A stretch of 64,000 nucleotides of DNA from Sporosarcina jeotgali (GTDB taxonomy: Bacteria > Bacillota > Bacilli > Bacillales_A > Planococcaceae). Positions 1 to 8,067 of this stretch are shown here, in pieces. How positions within the stretch are numbered: the stretch's first letter is position 1; each line of letters opens with the position of its first letter. The notes beneath the pieces are model-generated. The model saw only the letters and a program-made list of their open reading frames with translations, was not told where the DNA came from and searched no databases. The position numbers and the translations under genes are program-made. Location of the stretch: NCBI RefSeq assembly GCF_033304595.1, contig NZ_CP116341.1:477001-541000 (forward strand). The letters are read 5' to 3'.

Positions 1-1172
1 ATGTCGACATGGCTGGTGAGGGAAGTTGTCTGTTTTGCATGGGGGAAGAGTTTTGGACTGTGTATGACGAAAGGAACATGGATGGATTCTTCGTACATCG
101 AATACCACTTTTGGTATAGCCCGCCTTGTGCGCCGAGCTGTTCGCCGTGGTCGGATGTGAAAACAACGATTGTATCCTCTGAAAAGCTTGATTGCTGCAG
201 TGCTTTTAGTACTTTCATCATTTCATCGTCAACTTTTTTCTGTAAGCTGTAATACAGCTGGCGGTAGAAATTGTTGTTAATGATCGGCTGTAATCCTTTT
301 GGGTAAGTGAGTCGGTAGCTGTCTTGAACAGATGGTTTGGTTGACAGCGAATCGTGAGTTGTCGGAGCAGGAGGGATGTGCGGAAGTGATGGATCCACTT
401 CGAAGTTAAAAGAGGGAAGGAGTGCAGAAAATATGCCATAGAGCGCAATGTCATGCGGGTTCACGAATGAGCATTGGATGAACCATGGCGCGTGATTATC
501 TTTGCCCCTTGCTGCATGATCCAACGCTTCGATCAATTCAACTGTCTCCGCTGCATACACTTCATCACGTCCGCTCGTTCCGAATCCTGCGGACGATGCT
601 GAATTTCTCGGGTCGGTTCCATGCGGATCCGGTCCAATCCAATCGGAAAATCCGAACGCTCCTAAGCGGTCTCCTTCTCGATAAATTCTTTCATTCTTCT
701 TATTGGGTGCTCCAGTAATTGTGTTGTAACTTGGCAAAGCATTTTTTGTGCCGGGAATCACGATATCCGGTTCGGAAGCATGCCATTTGCCTTTCCAAAA
801 CGTGTCATACCCCGCAGCCCGAAAGTAATCGCCTGCTGTCGGGACTGTATTTGGGTCCAGCCAGAACTGGTCGGCATCGTACGAACCTTTCGCGGCACCC
901 GGCGTTTGGGATACGCCATGCAGGGACGGATAATGTCCGGTATATAATGTTGTTCGACTTGGTGCGCAAGCAGTGCTTCCGATGTAATGATTCAAAAACG
1001 TCATCCCGTTTTTCATTAACAGCTGTTGCGCAAGCAGCTGTTCACGTCGCCACTTTTGAAGTTCTTTTGTTTCGTATACTGGCGGGAAGCGGTCTTGATC
1101 GACCATAAGAAATAAGATATTCGGTTGCTTTTTACCGCAACCGCAGTCGCAATTTGCAGGATGATCTTTCAT
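1..1172 (-). CDS. Sulfatase (C-terminus outside the window)
   Basis: Arylsulfatase-family hydrolase, expected to cleave sulfate (or phosphonate) monoesters. About 390 codons are visible from the ATG at 1172; the reading frame is open to the window edge, so the C-terminus is missing. The N-terminus has an unusual cysteine-rich stretch (NCDCGCG) before the PNILFLMVDQ strand that supplies metal ligands. The sequence STACAPSR gives the C-x-P-S-R signature whose cysteine becomes formylglycine, followed by GHYPSLHG and by GKWH further on, both usual sulfatase active-site segments. FTSDHGEQLG near the visible end gives the second metal-binding DH pair. There is no signal peptide, so it is probably cytoplasmic. 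The SD GGTGAACC lies upstream. Family is firm; the substrate cannot be read from the sequence. Confidence 0.9.
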   Translation of the reverse strand, partial: MKDHPANCDCGCGKKQPNILFLMVDQDRFPPVYETKELQKWRREQLLAQQLLMKNGMTFLNHYIGSTACAPSRTTLYTGHYPSLHGVSQTPGAAKGSYDADQFWLDPNTVPTAGDYFRAAGYDTFWKGKWHASEPDIVIPGTKNALPSYNTITGAPNKKNERIYREGDRLGAFGFSDWIGPDPHGTDPRNSASSAGFGTSGRDEVYAAETVELIEALDHAARGKDNHAPWFIQCSFVNPHDIALYGIFSALLPSFNFEVDPSLPHIPPAPTTHDSLSTKPSVQDSYRLTYPKGLQPIINNNFYRQLYYSLQKKVDDEMMKVLKALQQSSFSEDTIVVFTSDHGEQLGAQGGLYQKWYSMYEESIHVPFVIHSPKLFPHAKQTTSLTSHVD

Positions 1173-1278
1173 GAGGTTCACCTTCCTAATTTGTAGGTAC
1201 CCTCTAGTGTATGACGGACGAGTTCGAACGGGCGTGTGATTCGCATAGAGATGGAAGGTGAACTAAGGTGGACGGACA

Positions 1279-2022
1279 TCAGAATTGGAACAATCTCAGA
1301 ATTTCTCCGATGGCAGTATCTGCAATGAACGCAGCAAGAAGTATGGAAGCAACCGTAGTGACGGCAATATAAAAGAGGATCCCGTAAAAACTATCGATGG
1401 ATTCAGGTTCATTGAACAGGATTTTACAGATTGTAATTAAAGGGATCAGGATGAATGCGATGAAAATAGCAATTGATAGAAGAATGGCGGATAGAGTAAA
1501 GGAATGGACGAATGTGAGCAGCAGACTTACAGCGGAAAGTGCAATGGGGATGGCATAGAATCCACCTAGTTTTCGAGTGAGTTCCGAGAACGATTGTTGG
1601 ATTGAAAATAGTTTGGCAGTACTTGTGACTGCGACAAGATTCACTGCGACAACGAGTATGAAGAAAATACTTAAGTAGAGAACCACTTGGAAAAAGGATG
1701 GACTCAGAGTGATGAGGCTTGCCGGAAATGCTGCATAGAAAGCGGCGGACGTAAGAAGGACGAAAAGCAGAATGCTGAGAATGCTGTTTTGCAATGAACC
1801 GCCAGTCGATTGAAAGTGGCCAGAGGGTGATTTGAGTTGTTGAAATAGGAAGTGGGTGAAATTCTTCGCGTCTGTTTTCAATTTTTCGAGAGAGTCATTA
1901 GAGGACGCAGTCGATACTTCTACAGCGGTCGTTCGTTTGCGAATCGCGGAAAACGAGTTCCCGCATACCGCACAAAAGTTTCCGTCAAGTTGCGAGTGGT
2001 TGCAAACTGGACAAGTTTTAAT
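1279..2022 (-). CDS. Zinc-ribbon membrane protein, probable ATT start
   Basis: Small zinc-ribbon protein with a membrane domain, function unknown. The N-terminus reads KTCPVCNHSQLDGNFCAVCGNSF, a four-cysteine zinc ribbon of the kind that normally begins at residue 2-4. After a hydrophilic linker come about five or six hydrophobic segments to the C-terminus. The frame stays open upstream to 2331, but that part is translated 21-bp repeat and is unlikely to be protein. The only good ribosome-binding site (AAAGGAG) sits about 8 bases before an ATT codon at 2022, which would give M-K-T-C-P-V-C. The nearest ATG (2067-2069 region) lacks an SD. I therefore place the start at ATT, a rare but known start codon; the start is uncertain, the ribbon and membrane part are not. 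Confidence 0.65.
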   Translation of the reverse strand: MKTCPVCNHSQLDGNFCAVCGNSFSAIRKRTTAVEVSTASSNDSLEKLKTDAKNFTHFLFQQLKSPSGHFQSTGGSLQNSILSILLFVLLTSAAFYAAFPASLITLSPSFFQVVLYLSIFFILVVAVNLVAVTSTAKLFSIQQSFSELTRKLGGFYAIPIALSAVSLLLTFVHSFTLSAILLSIAIFIAFILIPLITICKILFNEPESIDSFYGILFYIAVTTVASILLAAFIADTAIGEILRLFQF

Positions 2023-2187
2023 GAGGGTCACTCCTTTTTTAGTGGTGGGTGTTGATGGGTACATGGCGTAAGGGGAGGAAAGTTCGACTTTGTAGATGGT
2101 ATGTGTGAGGGGGAGGGAATAGAAAGGAAATGTGTGGGGATGTGGATTATTGGAGAGGGATAGCTCGCGGGAAGTGGGGGAGGAGGT

Positions 2188-2780
2188 ATCCGCCGCATGG
2201 CGTGGGGAATCGGCCAGACTGGGAGGGAAATCGGCCACGTGGCTAGATAAATCGGCCAGATGCAGAGGGGAATCGGCCACATAGAGACAACAATCGGCCA
2301 CATGGGGCAATGAATCGGCCAAAGCGCACAATTCAAGTGCTTGAAGGGATTAATTGGTGGCGCTACGCTTGATTTAGGGAGGAATAGAACGCTGGAAGGG
2401 AGGGATAGTAATTTGTCCGACACTTAAGTTGGGTTGATCATCACCGAGGGGAGAATGTCCGACACGTAGGGGAGTTTCTCCATCACATCGGAAGATTTCT
2501 CCGACACCCAGCGAAGTTTCTCGATAACGGGGCACAATTCAATGACTTTAAGAGATTAATTGGTAGTGCTGCGCTTGTTTTAGGTAGGGCTAGAACGCTG
2601 GGAGATAGTGATAGTAATTTGTCTGCCACTTAAGACGGATTGACGTTCACTGCGGGTAGAATGTCCGACACGTAGGGGAGTTTCTCCATCACATCGGAAG
2701 ATTTCTCCGACACGCAGCGAAGTTTCTCGATAACCGGACACAATTCATCCTTAAATGGGCGCGAGAAACCCCCATTCCGC
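2188..2780 (+). repeat. 21-bp arrays A1, B1, B2 with two cores
   Basis: Three consecutive modules fill the gap between the oxidoreductase and the zinc-ribbon gene. Array A1 has units starting at 2188, 2209, 2230, 2251, 2272, 2293 and 2314 (ATCGGCCA followed by a variable part), then a core from 2327 to 2371. Array B1 has TTCTCC-type units at 2413, 2434, 2455, 2476, 2497 and 2518, then a core at 2533. Array B2 repeats this at 2619, 2640, 2661, 2682, 2703 and 2724, with a truncated core at 2739. B1 and B2 with their left flanks are a direct repeat with a 206-bp offset. Not believed to code for protein. Confidence 0.9.
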
Positions 2781-2801
2781 GTTGCGAAATAGGGGTGGAT
2801 T

Positions 2802-3719
2802 TTAATCTAACGTCAGTACTAATTTCCCGCGAGCGTGTCGCGTTTGAGTTTTCTGGAGGGCCTCTAGTCCTTGCTCAAATGGATAGGTTTGTTCGATGAC
2901 GAGCTGGTATGTACCGTCTGCGATCTGTTGGATGAGCGCTTCGATTTCATCTCGGACATCCGCCTTATGGGGAACGAATGCAGCTGTTATGCCGCGTTCC
3001 GGTTCGATGCGGTCGCCAGAAATGGTAATGACGGTTCCGCTGTCTTTAACGACGTGCATACTTTCAGTTCCTGTGCCTGGCTGGATGGCAATCGCTGCGT
3101 CGACACCGCCAGGCATCCATTCGCGGATTTCATCTGCCCAGTTCGGATCACGATAATCCACAGTTTTATCAGCACCAAGCGATTTCATGTAGTCGTGGTT
3201 TTTAGGAGAAGCGGATCCCGCCACTTTCCAGCCTCGTGCTTTGGCAAATTGAATTGCGAATGTCCCGATCGCCCCGGAAGCACCGGCGATGAATACCGAA
3301 TCGCCTTCATTCAAATGGAGTGCAGTGAGCGCTCGCATAACTGTATTTCCTGCGACGGGAACTGCTGCCGCTTCTGCAAATTCCATACTTTCGGGAATCG
3401 GCAGGATGAGCGAATCTTGCTGGACCGCTGCGTATTCCGCCCACGTGCCGCCTTTAGGCTGCATCATACTGACGAATGCGATGCGATCCCCTTTTTGAAA
3501 GCGCGTCACCTGGCTCCCGATTTCATCGACAACCCCTGCTGCTTCAATTCCGATTGGGTAGGGATAGCTGATCTCTTGAGGAAGAAAATACGAGTCATGG
3601 ATTCCGACGCCGACAGCTTTTACACGAACGAGTAATTCATCATCATTGATGGAAGGAATCTTCACTTCCTCAAGCGCAATATCATCTGGTGCGGCACTGC
3701 GTTTAACAAATGCTTTCAT
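2802..3719 (-). CDS. NADP-dependent MDR-family oxidoreductase (quinone reductase type)
   Basis: Medium-chain dehydrogenase/reductase of the zinc-free quinone oxidoreductase group, 305 residues. It should reduce quinones or activated alkenes with NAD(P)H in the cytoplasm. The GroES-like N-terminal half contains GIEAAGVVDEIG; the Rossmann half carries GASGAIGTFAIQFAKARGW, the nucleotide-binding glycine motif, then SLGADKTVDY, both typical of the family. The cysteine ligands for structural and catalytic zinc are absent. Start ATG at 3719 is preceded by AAAGGAG; a TATACT box lies further upstream on the minus strand. It stands alone, with repeat arrays beyond its stop. Substrate unknown. Confidence 0.88.
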   Translation of the reverse strand: MKAFVKRSAAPDDIALEEVKIPSINDDELLVRVKAVGVGIHDSYFLPQEISYPYPIGIEAAGVVDEIGSQVTRFQKGDRIAFVSMMQPKGGTWAEYAAVQQDSLILPIPESMEFAEAAAVPVAGNTVMRALTALHLNEGDSVFIAGASGAIGTFAIQFAKARGWKVAGSASPKNHDYMKSLGADKTVDYRDPNWADEIREWMPGGVDAAIAIQPGTGTESMHVVKDSGTVITISGDRIEPERGITAAFVPHKADVRDEIEALIQQIADGTYQLVIEQTYPFEQGLEALQKTQTRHARGKLVLTLD

Positions 3720-3852
3720 GCAGAATGCAACTCCTTTTGAGATTTTAGTAAATTCAGTATATCATAACGTTATTGCCAGAGTCGTAATGAGGATTCTAGC
3801 ATTTTGATTAAATTACTTTCAAAATCTGAGTGTCATAAAAGGAGGATGTTGT

Positions 3853-4038
3853 ATGTACACATATAAGGTCGTGACCATTAAGAGCAGTTGGAAGGGTGAG
3901 CCTAAAGAGGATGAGGAGCAGGTGATAAATGAGCATGCTGCTCAAGGATGGCGGCTGCATTCCATCATTCCGTTTTCTTCGACTACAGGAGGGACTACTG
4001 ATTTAAAGCTGATTTTTGAAAAGGAAGCTAAACTTTAA
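3853..4038 (+). CDS. DUF4177 small protein
   Basis: A 61-residue protein that reads as DUF4177: MYTYKVVTI, then EEQVINEHAAQGWRLHSIIP and KLIFEKE. The central AAQGWRLHSI is the family hallmark. It is soluble and has no signal peptide; function unknown. AAAGGAGGATG lies just before the ATG. It is monocistronic and ends at a strong terminator directly behind which a group II intron has inserted. Confidence 0.85.
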   Translation: MYTYKVVTIKSSWKGEPKEDEEQVINEHAAQGWRLHSIIPFSSTTGGTTDLKLIFEKEAKL

Positions 4039-4057
4039 TCGACATCTGAATGTTTTG

Positions 4058-4088
4058 AGCTTATCTGTGAATGACAGATAAGCTTTTA
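4058..4088 (+). terminator. Rho-independent terminator of the DUF4177 gene
   Basis: Perfect 11-bp stem AGCTTATCTGT / ACAGATAAGCT with a 5-base loop, followed by TTTTATTA. The group II intron starts at 4092, immediately after the T-tract. Confidence 0.92.
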
Positions 4089-4091
4089 TTA

Positions 4092-5979
4092 GTGTGCCCA
4101 GCATGGGCGTAATCTATAGGGTGCAAGTCCCGAACTGTGAAGGTAGAAGTAACAGTTAGCTTAACGCAAGGGTGTCCATGGTGACGTGGAATCTGAAGGA
4201 AGCGAGCGGCAAACCTCTGATCTGAGGAACACGAACTTCATATAAGGCTAAGTACAATTGGGTGAGTTTGCTAAACAAAACAAAGCCCTTTCTACCGAAG
4301 GTTGTACGGAGTAGATGAAGCAGATAGGTGGAGGGAAAGATTACGTTCTTACCTGGGGAGGTCTGACTGATACGTCAAGTACTCTTGATAACCTATCCAG
4401 TGATGGATAGCTGAACAGTCAGAAGTCAGCAGAAGCCATAGTACCATTCTGACTCGAGAGGAATGGGAAGGGCTGAACGATTAAGAGAGAACAACATCTT
4501 GGCATTCAGTAAACTGCGATGAACACAGATAACCGTAAAGGCATACTTGAAGGAGGATATGGTGAATTCCATGGGGGACTTCAAGATGGTAGAGCAGAAC
4601 TGGCATAAGAAGAACCGTTGTTCACGGAAAGAGGCGTGACGAATGTTGATGGAGCAGATACTATCACGGGAAAATCTACTTTCTGCCCTAAAAAGGGTAG
4701 AGCGAAATAAAGGTAGCCATGGTGTGGATGAAATGCCCGTACAAAACCTACGAACGCATATCGTGAAGCATTGGGAGTCCATGAAAATGGAACTGTTAGA
4801 GGGAACTTATGAACCGCAACCAGTCCGCAGGGTCGAAATCCCGAAACCTGACGGTGGCGTGCGATTATTAGGCATCCCTACTGTGATAGACCGGCTCATT
4901 CAACAAGCGATTGCCCAGATTCTCACTTCGTTATATGACCCAACGTTTTCAGACCATAGCTATGGCTTTCGTCCAAAACGAAGCGCCCATGACGCGGTAA
5001 GAAAGGCGAAAGGATACTTAACAGAAGGAAATCGCTGGGTAGTCGATATAGACTTGGAGAAATTCTTCGATAAAGTGAACCATGATCGACTCATGGGGAC
5101 ACTGGCGAAACGGATTCAAGATAAACGTTTACTGAAGTTAATCCGTAAATATCTGAAGTCAGGCATCATGATACATGGCGTGGTGACGAATAGTGAAGAA
5201 GGGACACCACAAGGTGGTCCACTTAGTCCTCTACTTTCTAATATAGTCTTAGATGAATTAGACAAAGAATTAGAAAGAAGGGGTCACCTATTCGTCCGTT
5301 ATGCCGATGACTGTAATATCTATGTGAAAACAGAGAAAGCAGGGCGTCGGGTGATGAACTCTGTGACTTCATTTATTGAAGCGAAACTGAAGTTGAAAGT
5401 GAATGGAAATAAATCCGCAGTTGACCGTCCCTGGAAGAGGAAATTTCTTGGTTTCAGCTTCACCGTTGGTAAAGAACCTAAAGTTCGTATTGCCAAAGAA
5501 AGTGTTAAACGGATGAAGAATAAAATCCGTGAGATTACTTCTCGGAAGAAACCTTACTCGTTAGAGTATCGGATGAAGAAACTCAACCAATATCTGATGG
5601 GATGGTGTGGATATTTCGCTCTGGCAGATACGCCAAGTGTGTTTACTAAATTCGATTCGTGGATTCGAAGAAGACTACGCATGTGTATGTGGAAGGATTG
5701 GAAGAAACCCAGCACTAAAGTGAGGAAACTCGTAGGATTAGGTGCCCCGAAAGGGAAAGCTTATGAATGGGGGAACTCTCGGAAAAGTTACTGGAGAATT
5801 TCTAAAAGCCCAATACTACACAGAACCCTTGGGAACTCCTACTGGAGTTCCCAAGGGCTCAAAAGTCTAATATCTCGTTACGAAACTTTACGTCAGCAAT
5901 CTTAATTGAACCGCCGTATACCGAACGGTACGTACGGTGGTGTGAGAGGTCGGGAGTTAATCACTCCCTCCTACTCGAT
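4092..5979 (+). mobile_element. Group IIC intron, copy 1
   Basis: A complete bacterial group II intron of 1888 bases. It begins with GTGTGCCCAGC, matching the GUGYG consensus. Domain V lies at 5911-5940 (CCGCCGTA...TACGGTGG around TACCG-AA-CGGTA), followed by a domain VI hairpin (GGGAGT/ACTCCC) and the 3' end CTACTCGAT. The borders come from aligning it with copy 2 at 46615-48501, where similarity starts and stops at the same points. The encoded maturase is a short class C type without an endonuclease domain, and both copies sit just behind a terminator stem, the known target preference of group IIC introns. Confidence 0.92.
4643..5905 (+). CDS. ltrA: Group II intron reverse transcriptase/maturase, copy 1
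   Basis: Intron-encoded protein, 420 residues, that splices the intron RNA and reverse-transcribes it during retrohoming. Reverse-transcriptase blocks are clear: IPKPDGGVRLLGIPTV, then GFRPKRSAHDAV, VVDIDLEKFFDKVNHD, GTPQGGPLSPLLSN and the catalytic RYADDCNIYV. The X/maturase domain follows (LNQYLMGWCGYF, SWIRRRLR). There is no HNH endonuclease, as expected for class C. Length and motifs match the GsI-IIC type enzyme. It differs from the copy at 47165 at about 37 residues (around 91% identity by eye). The frame is intact with all catalytic residues, so the copy may be active. Confidence 0.95.
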   Translation: MLMEQILSRENLLSALKRVERNKGSHGVDEMPVQNLRTHIVKHWESMKMELLEGTYEPQPVRRVEIPKPDGGVRLLGIPTVIDRLIQQAIAQILTSLYDPTFSDHSYGFRPKRSAHDAVRKAKGYLTEGNRWVVDIDLEKFFDKVNHDRLMGTLAKRIQDKRLLKLIRKYLKSGIMIHGVVTNSEEGTPQGGPLSPLLSNIVLDELDKELERRGHLFVRYADDCNIYVKTEKAGRRVMNSVTSFIEAKLKLKVNGNKSAVDRPWKRKFLGFSFTVGKEPKVRIAKESVKRMKNKIREITSRKKPYSLEYRMKKLNQYLMGWCGYFALADTPSVFTKFDSWIRRRLRMCMWKDWKKPSTKVRKLVGLGAPKGKAYEWGNSRKSYWRISKSPILHRTLGNSYWSSQGLKSLISRYETLRQQS

Positions 5980-6189
5980 CGTTTTGAATAACATTTTCTG
6001 TTAACGCTTTAATAGGATAAAATATTTCTTCCTTTTAACTGAATTATCTAGTATACTGCATATCATAGATTTTATTGAGCAGGCCATTTAGTGTCTTAAT
6101 TACTATCAGTTTAATCAGAAAATATACGCGGATAATGAATCGGAGAGATGACGATTCGGCTTCGAATAGGCGAAGGGGGAAAAGTGACT

Positions 6190-6987
6190 ATGCAAGATGG
6201 AAATACGGCGATGGGATTATGGAAAGATTGGCGATTACACGCAATTGTACTGGTGATTGTTATCGTGACAGAATTAATCGGAACGTTCAGCATTAAAGTC
6301 GGCCCTGGGGTTGTGCTGCTGCTACCAATGTTATATGCATTAATCATAGGAATTATCTTGTACTTTACGCCAGCTGTGAAAGCACGGCAGTCAATGAATG
6401 CAGAGCCGATCATTGTGCTGGGTGTTTCGTTATTGCTTGCGAAAATCGGCGTAATTATCGGACCGTCGCTGCCGGAAGTCATTGCGGCGGGACCGGCACT
6501 TTTGCTTCAGGAGCTTGGAAATCTCGGGACGATTTTGATTGCGCTGCCAGTTGCGATTTGGCTTGGCATGAAGCGTGAAGCGATCGGGATGACCCACTCG
6601 ATTGGACGAGAGCCGAACGTGGGCTTGATTATGGATAAATACGGAATGGGGTCGCCGGAAGGCCGCGGTGTCATGGCGATGTATATTTTCGGCACGGTAT
6701 TCGGTGCTGTGTTTTTGGGGTTGCTCTCAGGATTACTCGCTACGATTACACCGCTCAGCCCGCTATCGTTTGCGCTGGCTTCAGGAGTCGGAAGCGGAAG
6801 TATGATGGCGGCAGCAAGCGGTTCATTGATCGCCGCATTTCCGGATCTTGAAACGCAGATTATTGCGTTCTCAGGAGCGAGTAACTTGCTCTCCTTATCG
6901 ACCGGTCTATGGGTCAGTATCTTCATTGGACTGCCGCTCACCGAAAAAATGTATGGGTGGATGACTCGGAAGAAGGAGGGGTATTGA
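6190..6987 (+). CDS. DUF3100 membrane protein
   Basis: Integral membrane protein of about 265 residues, family DUF3100, probably a transporter subunit with no assigned substrate. Eight or so hydrophobic segments are visible, with conserved loops HSIGREPNVGLIMDKYG and GVGSGSMMAAASGSLIAAFP. I start at the ATG at 6190, preceded by GAAGGGGG about ten bases away; an in-frame ATG at 6148 has its SD too close. It overlaps the next gene by one base (TGATG), indicating translational coupling. The promoter region is what remains between the intron end and the gene; a TATACT at 6052 is a possible -10. Confidence 0.82.
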   Translation: MQDGNTAMGLWKDWRLHAIVLVIVIVTELIGTFSIKVGPGVVLLLPMLYALIIGIILYFTPAVKARQSMNAEPIIVLGVSLLLAKIGVIIGPSLPEVIAAGPALLLQELGNLGTILIALPVAIWLGMKREAIGMTHSIGREPNVGLIMDKYGMGSPEGRGVMAMYIFGTVFGAVFLGLLSGLLATITPLSPLSFALASGVGSGSMMAAASGSLIAAFPDLETQIIAFSGASNLLSLSTGLWVSIFIGLPLTEKMYGWMTRKKEGY

Positions 6988-7439
6988 TGCTGAAGAATAT
7001 TCAAGAATGGGTGTTGTTATTGGTCATTGTAGGCGTCAGCGGTCTTGTCGGGAACTGGGTAGGCTATGATGTCTTCCCGCTAACTGCGCTTCCTGGGATG
7101 GCAGTTTTAATTGGGATTTGCTTGGCAGGTTTCATTTTAAAAGAGATCATCCCGTTGAATTTTCCGAGCATCGCCTACATTTCAATCATTGGAGTGGTCG
7201 TGTCGATGCCGTGGTTTCCAGGGTCTGATAAAGTTGTAGAATGGACGACTCAAGTTCAGCTGCTTGCGCTGACAACGCCAATTCTAGCGTATGCGGGGAT
7301 TGCAATCGGCCGTTCATGGTCGGATTTCGTCAAGCTTGGCTGGCGGACGTTGATTGTCGCAAGTCTTGTGATGATCGGAACATTCCTCGGTTCGGCGGTC
7401 ATTGCAGAGATGATTTTAGGTTTCCAAGGGATTATTTAA
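6987..7439 (+). CDS. Small membrane protein coupled to the DUF3100 gene
   Basis: 150-residue hydrophobic protein with about five membrane segments. Start ATG at 6987 overlaps the stop of the DUF3100 gene and follows AGAAGGAGGGG. I do not recognise a named family. The tight coupling and the matching membrane character suggest that the two proteins form one transporter or channel, in the manner of two-gene permeases. A strong terminator follows directly, so this is a two-gene operon. Confidence 0.75.
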   Translation: MLKNIQEWVLLLVIVGVSGLVGNWVGYDVFPLTALPGMAVLIGICLAGFILKEIIPLNFPSIAYISIIGVVVSMPWFPGSDKVVEWTTQVQLLALTTPILAYAGIAIGRSWSDFVKLGWRTLIVASLVMIGTFLGSAVIAEMILGFQGII

Positions 7440-7451
7440 TAGAGTGAGGAA

Positions 7452-7484
7452 GGCCCAGTCGCGTTTGTGCGGCTGGGTCTTTTT
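7452..7484 (+). terminator. Terminator of the DUF3100 operon
   Basis: Eleven-pair stem GGCCCAGTCGC / GCGGCTGGGTC including G-T pairs, loop GTTTGT, then TTTTT. Confidence 0.88.
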
Positions 7485-7499
7485 AATTGGGGAAGGTGA

Positions 7500-7860
7500 A
7501 TCGGCCATATGAAGCCCTGAATCGGACATTTGGCGGTGTGAATCGACCATATGCGCAGAGGAATCGGCCAAATCCAGCGTATAACCGGCCACATGGAAGA
7601 ATGAATCAGCCACGGCACACAATTCAAAAAGATTAAGGGATTAATTGGCAGCGCTGCGCTTGAATGTGCGGGCTATATCAGCTGGCGCGGCTTAATCGGC
7701 CAGATGAAGCCCTGAATCGGACGTTTGGCGAGAAGAATCCGCCGACCATTGAGAGAAATCGGCCAAATCCAGCATAGAATCGGCCATACAGAAGAATCAA
7801 TCGGCCACGGGCCACAATTCCACGATGTTAAGGGATTAATTGGAAGCGCTGCGCTTGAAT
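7500..7860 (+). repeat. 21-bp arrays A2 and A3 with two full cores
   Basis: Array A2 has six units at 7500, 7521, 7542, 7563, 7584 and 7605; its core starts at 7618, 13 bases past the last unit start. Array A3 has six units at 7695, 7716, 7737, 7758, 7779 and 7800; its core starts at 7813, again 13 bases on. The two cores are 195 bp apart. Corresponding units of A2 and A3 resemble each other (for example GAAGCCCTGAATCGGAC in both), so the whole module was duplicated. Confidence 0.9.
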
Positions 7861-7963
7861 GTGAGGTCAATATCATCTGGCAATGCTAAATCCACCAGAC
7901 CCTAGCAAACTAAAATTAATCAAAACGTCCTATGCTGAAATATAGTATATTACTAAAATGGTA

Positions 7964-7992
7964 GTGACTTTGTACCTCGGTAAGGATATAAT
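7964..7992 (+). promoter_or_regulatory. Sigma-A promoter of the first chemoreceptor gene
   Basis: GTGACT at 7964-7969, 17-base spacer, TATAAT at 7987-7992. The same hexamers, the same spacing and several spacer bases recur upstream of the paralogue at 11804. Confidence 0.7.
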
Positions 7993-8067
7993 TATTCATT
8001 GTAATGAAACTTATGTATGTGTGTATATTGTACTGTCATCACTAGATAGAAGGAGAGTAACATTATT

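Noticed and set aside
2023..2331. N-terminal extension of the zinc-ribbon gene into the repeats
   Set aside because: The added residues are translated array sequence (ADS-x4 heptads) without a ribosome-binding site.
2188..2780. CRISPR array
   Set aside because: The 21-bp period leaves no room for typical repeats and spacers, the variable parts are copied between arrays, and there are no cas genes.
2871..3635. Plus-strand frame opposite the MDR oxidoreductase
   Set aside because: It is fully antisense to a gene with clear family motifs, has no SD and no recognisable protein.
6000..6020. cre-like sequence before the DUF3100 operon
   Set aside because: TGTTAACGCTTTAA misses the consensus at two conserved positions, and no suitable promoter was placed nearby.
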